From NCBI GenBank assembly GCA_002471275.1, contig DKPQ01000023.1:351775-415774 (forward strand): a stretch of DNA of 64,000 bases. The letters run 5' to 3'. Below, piece by piece: positions 1 to 7,333 of the stretch (within the stretch, counting starts at the first letter, position 1; every line of letters starts with the position of its first letter). The notes below the pieces were generated by a model, which saw only the letters and a program-made list of their open reading frames with translations, did not search any database and was not told the origin of the DNA. Made by a program: the position numbers and the translations under genes. Source of the DNA: Flammeovirgaceae bacterium UBA7330 (GTDB lineage: Bacteria; Bacteroidota; Bacteroidia; Cytophagales; Cyclobacteriaceae).

Positions 1-149
1 TGCGCAAATGTAGGAGGTCCCTGCTGCCTTGCACCCTGCTGTTGTGCCGGTCGTTGATCTGTATTGTTTGCCTGTTGCTTTTGAGAGTTACATGATACCA
101 TGGTGAAAGCAATTGCTCCGATTGCGAATGTTTTTATTAGATTTTTCAT
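1..149 (-). CDS. Lipoprotein, N-terminal part only (cut by window edge)
   Basis: The ATG lies at 147-149 and 49 codons are visible before the window ends. The N-terminus (MKNLIKTFAIGAIAFTMVSC) is a lipoprotein signal with a VSC lipobox, followed by a Gln/Asn/Pro-rich linker (QQQGARQQGPP). This suggests an inner- or outer-membrane-anchored exported protein. The functional domain is outside the window; a GPPTFA segment in this position often precedes EF-hand domains in Bacteroidota lipoproteins, but that is inference only. An ECF-type promoter copy sits just upstream (171-198), so it probably belongs to the same regulon as the YHYH genes. Confidence 0.75.
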   Translation of the reverse strand, partial: MKNLIKTFAIGAIAFTMVSCNSQKQQANNTDQRPAQQQGARQQGPPTFA

Positions 150-170
150 TTAATTATTGTTTTGAATTTT

Positions 171-198
171 AGACGTTGGAACAGTCTGTTTTCCCTCG
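171..198 (-). promoter_or_regulatory. ECF-type promoter copy A (CGAGGGA-N16-CGTCT)
   Basis: Read on the minus strand, CGAGGGA (192-198) is followed after 16 bases by CGTCT (171-175), about 21 bases before the ATG at 149. The same pair occurs at 1898-1924 and 5147-5173. CGTC is a common -10 core for ECF sigma factors, and the 15-16 base spacing fits. Assignment to the sigma factor at 6060-6644 is inference. Confidence 0.7.
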
Positions 199-233
199 AA
201 GGTGCCTCCGGATTTAACCTTTTTTCACATCTT

Positions 234-878
234 TCAGGAGTTTGAAAAGATGGCTTCCTGCCTCAGGGGTTTTCTACCTGGCCGGAAAGTAAACACCACC
301 AGACCCAGACCAATTAGTATGGCACCGGAAACCAACATAATCGGAAAACTCTGCGATGGTGTCTCGGCAATCAACACCTGGTTTTTTTCCAAAGTCAACC
401 GGACCTGATAGTCATTTTCTTCATTCAGCACAAAGCGGGATTTATCCAACCCTTCTCTGATGATACTTAAAATCGCCTGGCTATGATGTATATTTTTAAA
501 GGCCAGATTGCTAACAAAAACCACATCGAGATCTTCAGTTATATCTGACAGCTCAATAACCACAGCTGTCTCATGTCCCAGCTTTACCATACCCGTACCC
601 ATTGTCACCGGTTTTCCATTCATTTGTATAGCTATCTTGTCTTTCAGGTGGGTCACCAGTAATTGATTGAATTCATCCGGAGAGCTATAGGAGTCATCTC
701 CATAGGCATTCCTCACTTCATACTGAAAGGCCGTCATGGAAGCGTTCAATTGCATGGTCCACTCGCCAGTCTCCTGCTCAATCAGGATAATGGATGAATA
801 GTCCGGTTGATGTGCGTTTACAGATAGAGCTGTCAAAGAGGCCACAGCGATAACGATTGATTTTAATAACTTTTTCAT
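234..878 (-). CDS. Exported membrane-anchored protein of unknown function
   Basis: A 214-residue protein with a Sec signal peptide (cleavage likely after VNA, residue 22), a mature part starting HQPDYSSI, and one transmembrane segment at about 178-198 followed by a short basic tail. The layout (signal peptide, beta-rich domain, single C-terminal anchor) and the 'His-x-x-x-Ser-Ser-Ile' start recall the DUF6702 family of Bacteroidota, but I am not certain of that membership. It starts 8 bases after the stop of the YHYH gene at 887-1864 and so is probably co-transcribed with it from promoter copy B. The start at 878 gives the complete signal peptide. Confidence 0.8.
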   Translation of the reverse strand: MKKLLKSIVIAVASLTALSVNAHQPDYSSIILIEQETGEWTMQLNASMTAFQYEVRNAYGDDSYSSPDEFNQLLVTHLKDKIAIQMNGKPVTMGTGMVKLGHETAVVIELSDITEDLDVVFVSNLAFKNIHHSQAILSIIREGLDKSRFVLNEENDYQVRLTLEKNQVLIAETPSQSFPIMLVSGAILIGLGLVVFTFRPGRKPLRQEAIFSNS

Positions 879-886
879 AATTGTTC

Positions 887-1864
887 TTAGTTAGTATAGG
901 CTCCGTAGAGGCAGTTGATGAAATTGTTTGACCCGGGTGCATCAACATGGTAGTGGTACCCTCTGGTGTCATCGAAATGTCCACGGCAAGCGTCCAAATC
1001 CTCCGGTTCACTTCCATCTTCATTAAGTTGCTCATAGATCCCATGTCCATCCGATGCATAACCGATCATGGCTGCATGTCCGTCTTCCTGGGTTACTTTG
1101 GTAGAAACACCTGTGGCAGCATGGTAGTGATATCCCTGGTGCACATTGATGTGTCCGCCGGCATCGTCGAACGGTGCGAGAGTGTACGCGCTTAAAATGT
1201 TATCGACTGGTGCTGAAGCCGAAAATTCCACCCCATTAAAAGCTATCCCTCGGATGGAAGCTCCGGCCTGACCAGGTCCCATGCCTGCAAATGAAGTATA
1301 TGAAGTAAGTTTCACCGGAGTAGTGGGAATGAGCCATGTACGTATAAGGTCCTCGATATAATCAGGAATACACTCCACACAGTAATTTTTGTATTCATCA
1401 CCCACATTTGGATTGGCTGCATTTACACAGTCATTGTAGGTATCAGTCACGTAGATGTCTCCATTGGAATCATACATCAGCCATGTATCATCATTGTAGA
1501 ATGTGGCCATATTCTCTATAAACGCCCCGTCTACATCATAAACCTCGCCCCCTTCGAGCCAAATCCCCCCAGCCTCGTCACCATCGGTGATGTTGTCCGG
1601 ACACCAGGGCCCCATCTCATGATCTGTAGGTGTGCTGGCTACAATCTGGTAACAGGTGGTTGAAGTACCATCAGAAAGGGTACAATCTACTATGGTGACT
1701 GTGGTTCCATCAAGAAATAGCTCAGGATCCACATCTACAACCGTCCCAACAGATTCATCTATGTTGTCTGATCCCTCGTCTATTTCATCTTCATTGTTAC
1801 ATGCGCTGAAAGCAATCAATGCCATAAGTAACAGATGAAATATTACTTTTATGCTGATTTTCAT
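887..1864 (-). CDS. YHYH-domain lipoprotein 1
   Basis: A 325-residue exported protein with a lipobox ending at Cys22 (FSAC) and then an acidic linker. Two copies of the YHYH signature occur at about 245-248 and 303-306, inside GYHYHAATG and GYHYHVDAPG. This marks the YHYH family, whose function is not established. His and acidic residues cluster around both copies (GGHINVHQG, DGHAAMIGY, RGHFDD), which suggests metal binding; that is inference. Paired cysteines (61/71, 146/162/165) could form disulfides. It is closely paralogous to the gene at 1964-3022 but lacks that protein's Pro/Gly/Arg insert. It has its own ECF-type promoter at 1898-1924. Confidence 0.9.
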   Translation of the reverse strand: MKISIKVIFHLLLMALIAFSACNNEDEIDEGSDNIDESVGTVVDVDPELFLDGTTVTIVDCTLSDGTSTTCYQIVASTPTDHEMGPWCPDNITDGDEAGGIWLEGGEVYDVDGAFIENMATFYNDDTWLMYDSNGDIYVTDTYNDCVNAANPNVGDEYKNYCVECIPDYIEDLIRTWLIPTTPVKLTSYTSFAGMGPGQAGASIRGIAFNGVEFSASAPVDNILSAYTLAPFDDAGGHINVHQGYHYHAATGVSTKVTQEDGHAAMIGYASDGHGIYEQLNEDGSEPEDLDACRGHFDDTRGYHYHVDAPGSNNFINCLYGAYTN

Positions 1865-1897
1865 GGTGTTTGATTTTATTGAACCGATATACTGGTT

Positions 1898-1924
1898 AGA
1901 CGCCGATTACTTCACAATCCCTCG
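1898..1924 (-). promoter_or_regulatory. ECF-type promoter copy B (CGAGGGA-N15-CGTCT)
   Basis: On the minus strand CGAGGGA (1918-1924) is followed after 15 bases by CGTCT (1898-1902), about 33 bases before the YHYH1 start codon. It matches copies A and C exactly in both boxes, while the spacers are unrelated, which argues for a functional site rather than a recent duplication. Expected transcript: YHYH1 plus the exported protein at 234-878. Confidence 0.72.
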
Positions 1925-1963
1925 CAGGAGTTTGATTCTTTTACCAATCATTTTAGTCAGCCA

Positions 1964-3022
1964 TTAAAAAACATAGGCTCCCGCCAGGCAATTGATAAAA
2001 TTGTTGGATCCCGGTGCATCCACGTGGTAGTGGTAGCCTCTAACATCATCATAGTGACCACGACAATCATCCAGATCAATAGGTTCTGCCCCATCTTCAT
2101 TAAGCTGTGCATAGATCCCGTGACCGTCCATGGCATATCCAATCATGGATGCGTGGCCATCCGCCTGTTTGATCTGCTTTGACACACCCGTAGCTACATG
2201 GTAGTGATATCCCTGATGAACATTGATGTGACCACCGGCATCATCAAAAGGTGCCAGTGTATAGGCACTTAAGATATTATCTACCGGTGCAGAAGCAGAA
2301 AACTCCACACCATTAAAGGCAATACCTCTCACCCCAGGCCCCATCTGTTGCGCGGGTCTGGTGCCTCTTTCCGGACGTTGCCCGGGACCGGGTCGTCCAC
2401 CCCTTGCCGGCACCGCTCCTCTTTCAGGCCTTTCTCCCTGAGGGGGTCCGCCACCTCCCCGTGCAAATGATGACGAGGCGGTAAGCTTTACCGGAGTGGT
2501 AGGGATCAGCCATGTACGCTCAATGCCCGTGATATGTTCGGGGACACACTCCACACAGTAATTTTTGTATTCCTCCCCCACATTTGGATTGGCTGCATTG
2601 ATACAGTCTTCTTTCGTGGTGGTTTTATAGACGTTGCCATCGGCATCGTACATGTGCCACGTATCATCATTGTAAAATGAAGCGAGGTTTTCTATGAACT
2701 TACCATCCACATCATGTACCTCGCCATCATTGATCCAGATGCCACCGGCTTCTGTACCGTCAGTGATGTTGTCCGGACACCAGGGCCCCATCTCATGATC
2801 GGTGGGCGTGCTGGCTACGATCTGGTAGCAGGTCGTTTTGGTCCCGTCTGAAAGTGTGCAATCCGTAATGGTGACTGTGGTTCCTTCAAGAAAGAGATCA
2901 GGGTTTACTGATACGACTGTATCCAACTCTTTTGGGGGAAAATCACCCTTTTTTACCACATTGGAAGAGATCATCGCGGCCACGATCATCAGTGGTATAC
3001 TTGTCAGTAGTAACTTCTTCAT
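1964..3022 (-). CDS. YHYH-domain exported protein 2
   Basis: A 352-residue paralogue of the gene at 887-1864. It has an N-terminal hydrophobic signal but no clear lipobox Cys, so it is probably secreted or anchored by the uncleaved signal. The DHEMGPWCPD block (about 75-84), the conserved Cys pairs and the two YHYH signatures in the C-terminal third are all kept. An insert at about 189-229 is rich in Pro, Gly, Arg and Gln, with RPERG repeated; it is absent from YHYH1 and looks like a low-complexity linker expansion. No promoter motif of the CGAGGGA type precedes it, and only 42 bases separate it from the SCO gene, so it is probably the last gene of the transcript starting at 5147-5173. Confidence 0.9.
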   Translation of the reverse strand: MKKLLLTSIPLMIVAAMISSNVVKKGDFPPKELDTVVSVNPDLFLEGTTVTITDCTLSDGTKTTCYQIVASTPTDHEMGPWCPDNITDGTEAGGIWINDGEVHDVDGKFIENLASFYNDDTWHMYDADGNVYKTTTKEDCINAANPNVGEEYKNYCVECVPEHITGIERTWLIPTTPVKLTASSSFARGGGGPPQGERPERGAVPARGGRPGPGQRPERGTRPAQQMGPGVRGIAFNGVEFSASAPVDNILSAYTLAPFDDAGGHINVHQGYHYHVATGVSKQIKQADGHASMIGYAMDGHGIYAQLNEDGAEPIDLDDCRGHYDDVRGYHYHVDAPGSNNFINCLAGAYVF

Positions 3023-3064
3023 AATTTTTTTGGTTTAAGATTGATGTTCACTTAATATGCCCAT

Positions 3065-3715
3065 TTACTCATTTTGTAATGTTTTGATATCTGCAATAAG
3101 CTGATTGACTGATGTCTTATTGAGTCCGTTGTAGATGCCCCGGATATGCCGTTCCTGATCAATGAGGACAAAGTTTTCCGTGTGTATGAAGTCATCCGAA
3201 TCTTTTTCAAGCCCAAGATCTTCTTCTACAAAGTATTGGTTCCTGCCGAGGTCATAGATCGCATTTCTATCCCCGGTCAACAAATGCCATTTACCATCCA
3301 CAACCCCCTTTAGTTCCGCATAAGTTTTCAATACAGAAACACTATCATATTCCGGGGTCACAGAATGAGACAGAATTAAAACGTTCTTATCGTTGATGAA
3401 TGCTTCCTGAACCAATTGCATATTGGTAGTCATCTTGGGACAAATACCAGGACATGAGGTGAAGAAAAAATCTGTTACATAAATTTTCCCTTCCACGTCC
3501 TTTTCTGTCAATGTCTCACCAGATTGATTCACCAAGGAGAATGAAGGGATCTGATGATAATCTTCCGGAACTCTTTCTTCTGCATCAAACCATTCAGGGG
3601 TAAAGGTTGCTTCACTGTAATAGGGCAGTTCTTCAACGTTACCGATTCGTTGCCGGGTATTGGTGGAGCACCCCAGGGTGATCAATATGAGTGTGATTAT
3701 TAAAAATCTAGTCAT
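3065..3715 (-). CDS. SCO family copper chaperone-like lipoprotein
   Basis: A 216-residue SCO1/SenC family protein with a lipobox at Cys16 (TLGC), a thioredoxin-like fold, the Cu-binding pair CPGIC (Cys88, Cys92) and the matching His (about 178, in DDFIHTENF). Family members deliver copper to the CuA site of cytochrome c oxidase or act as periplasmic thiol reductases. All three copper ligands are present, so it should be functional. The start overlaps the end of the YwqK-like gene by 8 bases, which indicates translational coupling. Its position among YHYH genes is the strongest hint that YHYH proteins work with copper or redox chemistry; that is inference. Confidence 0.92.
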   Translation of the reverse strand: MTRFLIITLILITLGCSTNTRQRIGNVEELPYYSEATFTPEWFDAEERVPEDYHQIPSFSLVNQSGETLTEKDVEGKIYVTDFFFTSCPGICPKMTTNMQLVQEAFINDKNVLILSHSVTPEYDSVSVLKTYAELKGVVDGKWHLLTGDRNAIYDLGRNQYFVEEDLGLEKDSDDFIHTENFVLIDQERHIRGIYNGLNKTSVNQLIADIKTLQNE

Positions 3716-4325
3716 TAGTCACAATATTTTCTTCGTTTAATTCATAGCACAGGCTAGCTCTTTTCAGGCCAAAGCTTCGACCATGCTTAGCTTCATAGTT
3801 CACATAAAGCTTACCATTTTGACGCCATGCACGTTGCAATCCCTCTTCTTGTCCAGCCACAAGGTTTATTTCCTTAAAAAGTTGGCCATTTACATACCAT
3901 TCTTTCTGAATCCCATCAGCCACTCCTGACTGGTAGTTTGACAAAGAGCGCAGATTTCCATTGCTCCACCACGTTTTTACTTCTCCATGAAGTTTGTTCG
4001 CCTGATAATTGGCCTGATAGCTAAGGTGCCCGGAGGGGAACCACTTTTTCCTGATGCCATTCCTTTCGCCCTCAGCATAGGTGATTTTCTCAGCCATCTG
4101 GCCACTTTCATAGAAAGCAACCGACACACCCGTGAAAGGTACACCCTCATGAAGCGCCACGCCCTTGTTTCTATCCATTTCAATGGAATCAACTGCAACT
4201 TCGGTATGGCTGATTGACTTTGCCAGATAGGTCGTAGTCGCATGGGTAGATTCTTTATGCTGGCATCCGGTGATCAGGATTGCCAGTATGCCAAAGACAG
4301 TCGATAAGATCTTAACGTATCGCAC
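3708..4325 (-). CDS. YwqK/MORN-like repeat lipoprotein
   Basis: A 205-residue lipoprotein (lipobox ITGC at residue 21) built of repeats with the pattern 'YESGQMAEKITY..GERNG...W..SGHLSYQANY', typical of the MORN-like variant found in YwqK-family proteins. Despite the common database name 'antitoxin YwqK', no toxin gene is adjacent, so a toxin-antitoxin role is not supported here. In Bacteroidota such repeats are usually exported and probably structural. It overlaps the neighbouring genes at both ends (14 bases with YHYH3, 8 with SCO), so it lies firmly inside one operon. Confidence 0.85.
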   Translation of the reverse strand: MRYVKILSTVFGILAILITGCQHKESTHATTTYLAKSISHTEVAVDSIEMDRNKGVALHEGVPFTGVSVAFYESGQMAEKITYAEGERNGIRKKWFPSGHLSYQANYQANKLHGEVKTWWSNGNLRSLSNYQSGVADGIQKEWYVNGQLFKEINLVAGQEEGLQRAWRQNGKLYVNYEAKHGRSFGLKRASLCYELNEENIVTND

Positions 4326-5121
4326 TGGCTGTACCTTGATAATCTCCGGGAAATAAGATGTAGTATTGGTTCAGGTAAACCTCATTCTGAATGTGGTAAT
4401 GATACTCCTCAGCATCGTTGTATTTGGTGGTGCTGGTATGACCACCCGATTCGTCCAGATCGGTGGGATAAGTTCCCGTAGAAGTACACTTCCTGCCATA
4501 GAGAAAAAATCCATCTGCTATGATACCTATCAGGTTGTCGTCATCATCAGACCAGGCTTTTGGCTCCAGGTGATAGTGGTAGCTCTGTGGTCCGGTATGG
4601 GCACCATTATAATCCAGGGAACCTATGGCCCCATCAAGCGGTACATTTGGGCCCTCCTGATCATTGTAGATCACCGAGCCACTGACCGAAATTCCGATGG
4701 CTCCCAGACCAGTGGCTGAACTGCTACTGGCCAGACTGGGCACCGCATCTACCGTCAAGGAAAAAGAGCCATTAAAATCATCAATATTTCCGGGTGCCAT
4801 CTGATCAAAAGAGGTAACCGTTGGTTCTACGAACAAAGGGTGATCCGATGTTGCTGCCGGAGTTGTATGACCGTCCAAACTGCGGGCAGATGTATTTGAC
4901 CAGTATGGAGAGGTGTGGTTTGGAAGGCCATTGGTCTCAATTATGATCTCGCTTCCCTCACTGGTCAGCATTACGGAGACGTTGTCTGAGTCAAATAGTG
5001 CGAATGCTGCTGGAAGTTCTGTGATGGTTTCAGCTTCGTCACCAGTGCTCATTTCAGCATCGTCACTGCCGCACGAAACCCAGATAAGCGCCAGAGTTAT
5101 TATAAGTGGAAACTTTTTCAT
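4312..5121 (-). CDS. YHYH-domain lipoprotein 3
   Basis: A 269-residue lipoprotein (lipobox VSC, Cys17), more divergent than the other two YHYH proteins. It has YHYH at about 181-184 (QSYHYHLEP) and 240-243 (EEYHYHIQN). It lacks the DHEMGPWCPD block and most cysteines of the other two, so it represents a different subfamily. It is the first gene of a transcript that continues into YwqK, SCO and probably YHYH2. A terminator at 5201-5232 separates it from the sigma-factor operon, and an ECF-type promoter (5147-5173) lies 26 bases upstream of the start. Confidence 0.9.
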   Translation of the reverse strand: MKKFPLIITLALIWVSCGSDDAEMSTGDEAETITELPAAFALFDSDNVSVMLTSEGSEIIIETNGLPNHTSPYWSNTSARSLDGHTTPAATSDHPLFVEPTVTSFDQMAPGNIDDFNGSFSLTVDAVPSLASSSSATGLGAIGISVSGSVIYNDQEGPNVPLDGAIGSLDYNGAHTGPQSYHYHLEPKAWSDDDDNLIGIIADGFFLYGRKCTSTGTYPTDLDESGGHTSTTKYNDAEEYHYHIQNEVYLNQYYILFPGDYQGTASAIR

Positions 5122-5146
5122 AAACTATGTTTTTTATTTCCACTAT

Positions 5147-5173
5147 AGACGCATCATTTGGGTAAATCCCTCG
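5147..5173 (-). promoter_or_regulatory. ECF-type promoter copy C (CGAGGGA-N15-CGTCT)
   Basis: CGAGGGA (5167-5173) and CGTCT (5147-5151) on the minus strand are separated by 15 bases, with the last -10 base 26 bases before the YHYH3 start. The site lies between the terminator of the upstream operon and the first gene of the downstream one, exactly where a new promoter is needed. Confidence 0.75.
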
Positions 5174-5200
5174 GTCAACTGATACATCGCCTTCTAAAAA

Positions 5201-5232
5201 CAAATAAAAAAATCCCCCGGACCTGGAGGATT
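5201..5232 (-). terminator. Intrinsic terminator after the sigma-factor operon
   Basis: On the minus strand AATCCTCC and GGGGGATT flank a 6-base loop (8-bp stem with one mismatch), and the second arm runs into TTTTTTTATTTG. It lies 42 bases after the stop of the Spy-like gene and ends the sigma/anti-sigma/Spy-like transcript. Confidence 0.8.
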
Positions 5233-5273
5233 CTTTTATTGTAAAATCAAATATCATAAGGTTATCTAAGACA

Positions 5274-5744
5274 TCACCTTGGAGGCATACCAGGGTTCAT
5301 GGGTCGGTCAGATGAATTGGTCAACAAGGGAACAATCTTATTTATCACCTGATCAAAATGGGTACGCTGATCTTCATCACAAAGCGCTTTCAATTCTTCA
5401 AAGTGGGTATAGGTGACCGTGATTTTTTCTTTCTCCAACCGTATGATCTCCTGTAGTAGTGAATCATTATTATTACCTGCACTATCTACTGAGAGTTGAC
5501 CAAAAAATGATTTCATCAGCTTATGTTCCTGTCTTTCCAGTGCCCTAATAGACTCCCGATGTGCTTTGGCCATCTCATCAAACGCTGCCTTTTGGGTTTC
5601 GGTGAAATTCAGCTCCCGGCTGATTTCTTCTTTGATCCCTACCTGCCCCATGGGAGGCCTGGGTCTCATGACAAACATCACTACCAGGGCGACATTGATC
5701 ACCAGGAGGATAAGAAACCCGATTCGATACATCTTGTTATTCAT
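5274..5744 (-). CDS. Spy/CpxP-like periplasmic protein
   Basis: A 156-residue protein starting MNNKMYRIGF (ATG at 5742-5744), with an N-terminal membrane segment (about 6-22) and a mainly helical remainder rich in Glu, Lys and Gln. It contains the pattern LNFTETQKAAFDEMAKAHRE and a second 'CDEDQRTHFDQV' helix, as in Spy/CpxP/heavy-metal-resistance family chaperones. An upstream in-frame start at 5849 would add 35 residues lying inside the preceding gene and is unlikely. It overlaps that gene by 8 bases. With the ECF sigma factor it makes a plausible envelope-stress sensor or effector. Confidence 0.8.
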   Translation of the reverse strand: MNNKMYRIGFLILLVINVALVVMFVMRPRPPMGQVGIKEEISRELNFTETQKAAFDEMAKAHRESIRALERQEHKLMKSFFGQLSVDSAGNNNDSLLQEIIRLEKEKITVTYTHFEELKALCDEDQRTHFDQVINKIVPLLTNSSDRPMNPGMPPR

Positions 5745-6045
5745 TTTCGTAAAGATTATAGTCTGAAACAATCTGCGGGTAGCTACCCGTATTACCTGAA
5801 ACCATCGTATCTGACTGCCAATAATTTGTAACCGCCCATATGTTGGCACAAACTACCAGGCTGATCACCGCGGCCATTTTCATCCATCCGTATTGAGGCT
5901 GTTTACGGATAGAAGCTTGCTGCTTCCGCTGCTCGGCCAGCTTTTGCTGTATTTTGGCAAATCCGTCATGGGGAGCCTTTGCTTTTTGCATCCCTTCCAG
6001 GCTATTCATGACCTCATTGATACGATTTTCCTGTTTCATATGCAT
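5737..6045 (-). CDS. Small membrane protein, putative anti-sigma factor
   Basis: A 102-residue protein with a charged cytoplasmic N-terminal part (about 1-55), one transmembrane segment (about 56-70, MAAVISLVVCANIWA) and a short C-terminal outside part. The gene starts 14 bases after the ECF sigma factor gene, and the single-pass N-in topology is that of anti-sigma factors. No ZAS-type His/Cys motif is visible, so the role is inferred from position and topology. Confidence 0.7.
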   Translation of the reverse strand: MHMKQENRINEVMNSLEGMQKAKAPHDGFAKIQQKLAEQRKQQASIRKQPQYGWMKMAAVISLVVCANIWAVTNYWQSDTMVSGNTGSYPQIVSDYNLYENE

Positions 6046-6059
6046 TTCGACGTAATATT

Positions 6060-6644
6060 TTAGGTTTTCCCTCGTTCAGGGAAATATTTTTCCAATTCCT
6101 TTTTCAAATTTGCCTTGGCACGCTGCACCAGTGACTCTACTGATTTCCTGCTTTGATCCATTATTTCGGCCACTTCTTTCTGTGGTAATCCCTCTACTTG
6201 CGTGAGTAAATAAGCTGTCTTTTGGTTTTCCGGAAGTGTATCTATGGCCTGAAAGAGCAGCTTGGCATTTTCCTGATTTTCCATTGTCACCCCCGGATGC
6301 ACAAAGTCTGTGGACTCGTATTTGACCTCCGAAGAGTCTTTCACATACAATGAGGTAAAGATGCCTGCCCGCTTTTGACTGTTCTTCTTCCTGAGAAAAT
6401 CCAATGACTTATTCACCGCGATGCGGTAGATCCAGGTGCTTACGGATGAATTGAACTGAAAACCTGAGGCCGTATTGTAAATCGTCACAAATACATCCTG
6501 CAATAGCTCATCAGCATCCTCAGCATTTTTGGTATAGCTGATCAGCGTATTGTAAACCTTGTCACAATATTGATTGTAAAGCTGTTCCAGCGCTTCTTCA
6601 CTGCCTTGCGCAATAGCCGCTAAGCAACTCTTTTCATCCAACAT
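6060..6644 (-). CDS. ECF RNA polymerase sigma factor
   Basis: A 194-residue sigma-70 family ECF factor. Region 2 is at about 15-85 (NQYCDKVYNTL, DADELLQDVFVTIY, STWIYRIAVNKSLDFLRK) and region 4 at about 135-185 (LPENQKTAYLLTQVEGLPQKE, then a helix-turn-helix around VAEIMDQSRKSVESLVQRAK). It is complete and has no C-terminal extension. It heads an operon with a putative anti-sigma factor and a Spy-like protein. Three CGAGGGA/CGTCT promoters downstream on the same strand are its best candidate targets. Its own upstream region lacks that motif but has a housekeeping -7 box at 6695-6702. Confidence 0.95.
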   Translation of the reverse strand: MLDEKSCLAAIAQGSEEALEQLYNQYCDKVYNTLISYTKNAEDADELLQDVFVTIYNTASGFQFNSSVSTWIYRIAVNKSLDFLRKKNSQKRAGIFTSLYVKDSSEVKYESTDFVHPGVTMENQENAKLLFQAIDTLPENQKTAYLLTQVEGLPQKEVAEIMDQSRKSVESLVQRAKANLKKELEKYFPERGKT

Positions 6645-6694
6645 TGTGCAGTCTTTTGCTCATTCCCTCCTGTGACATGGAAACCCATAGATTT

Positions 6695-6702
6695 CAAAAT
6701 TA
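6695..6702 (-). promoter_or_regulatory. Housekeeping -7 box for the sigma-factor operon
   Basis: The minus strand reads TAATTTTG, an exact TAnnTTTG Bacteroidota -7 box, 50 bases before the sigma factor ATG. No TTG is seen at the -33 position, so strength is uncertain. Confidence 0.45.
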
Positions 6703-6753
6703 CCGTTTTAGAAGGAATGTGGTTAGTCTAAGGTTGATTATATAACTCTTTTC

Positions 6754-7320
6754 TTATATATCAACTTCATAATCCAATTCAACAACCCCTGAAGCAAAAG
6801 ATTGGGTATTCAATAGTCGGAAGCCTATTTTGTCAAGATCGCCAACAAAAAGCGGAACACCCTGTCCCAGAACAGTTGGATTCACAAACAGCCAGAAGCC
6901 ATCAATTAAGTTTTGCTCCATCAGTGCATGCGTTGCGGTAGGGCTTCCAAAAAGGAGGATGTCTGGCCCGGTCTGTTGTTTTATCTTATTGATGTTTTCA
7001 ACCAGGTTGTCACTGATGATTGTAGTGTTGGGGGTCTTTTCTTTGATAGAGGTAGACAATACAACTTTATGAACATTTTTATACCAGGCAGAATGTTCGA
7101 TATCGTGTTTTGTAGGATTTGGTTTGTCTGCAGCAGTGGGCCAGTAATCTTCCATCATCTGATAAGTTACCCGTCCATACAGTGCTTTGTCACCCTTACC
7201 TATCCGCTTACCGACGTGATTAAATAGCTCGTCATCAATTTTTACCCAATTAAGCTCTCCGTTTGGTCCTGCCACAAATCCATCCAGTGACATGTGCATA
7301 AATGAAATGATCTTTCTCAT
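6754..7320 (-). CDS. Dihydrofolate reductase / RibD C-terminal family protein
   Basis: A 188-residue protein of the RibD C-terminal/DHFR-like fold, starting MRKIISFMHMSLDGFVAGPNG. It has the family's GDKALYGRVTYQMMEDYW segment, the DILLFGSPTATHALMEQ nucleotide-binding stretch and a C-terminal LDYEV strand. These stand-alone proteins are reductases of unknown substrate, not the cellular DHFR (a true folA is at 33199-33699). The start at 7320 is preferred over an in-frame Met 52 codons upstream, which would run deep into the SRPBCC gene. It begins 13 bases after the SRPBCC stop and is third in the ArsR operon. Confidence 0.85.
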   Translation of the reverse strand: MRKIISFMHMSLDGFVAGPNGELNWVKIDDELFNHVGKRIGKGDKALYGRVTYQMMEDYWPTAADKPNPTKHDIEHSAWYKNVHKVVLSTSIKEKTPNTTIISDNLVENINKIKQQTGPDILLFGSPTATHALMEQNLIDGFWLFVNPTVLGQGVPLFVGDLDKIGFRLLNTQSFASGVVELDYEVDI

Positions 7321-7333
7321 AGAACTGTAATTA

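Noticed and set aside
3708..4325. YwqK-like gene as part of a toxin-antitoxin pair
   Set aside because: No toxin gene is adjacent, the protein is an exported lipoprotein, and it is embedded in the YHYH-SCO operon.
6645..6760. ECF-type CGAGGGA/CGTCT promoter for the sigma factor itself
   Set aside because: No such pair is present upstream of 6644; only a housekeeping -7 box is seen, so autoregulation by this motif is not supported.
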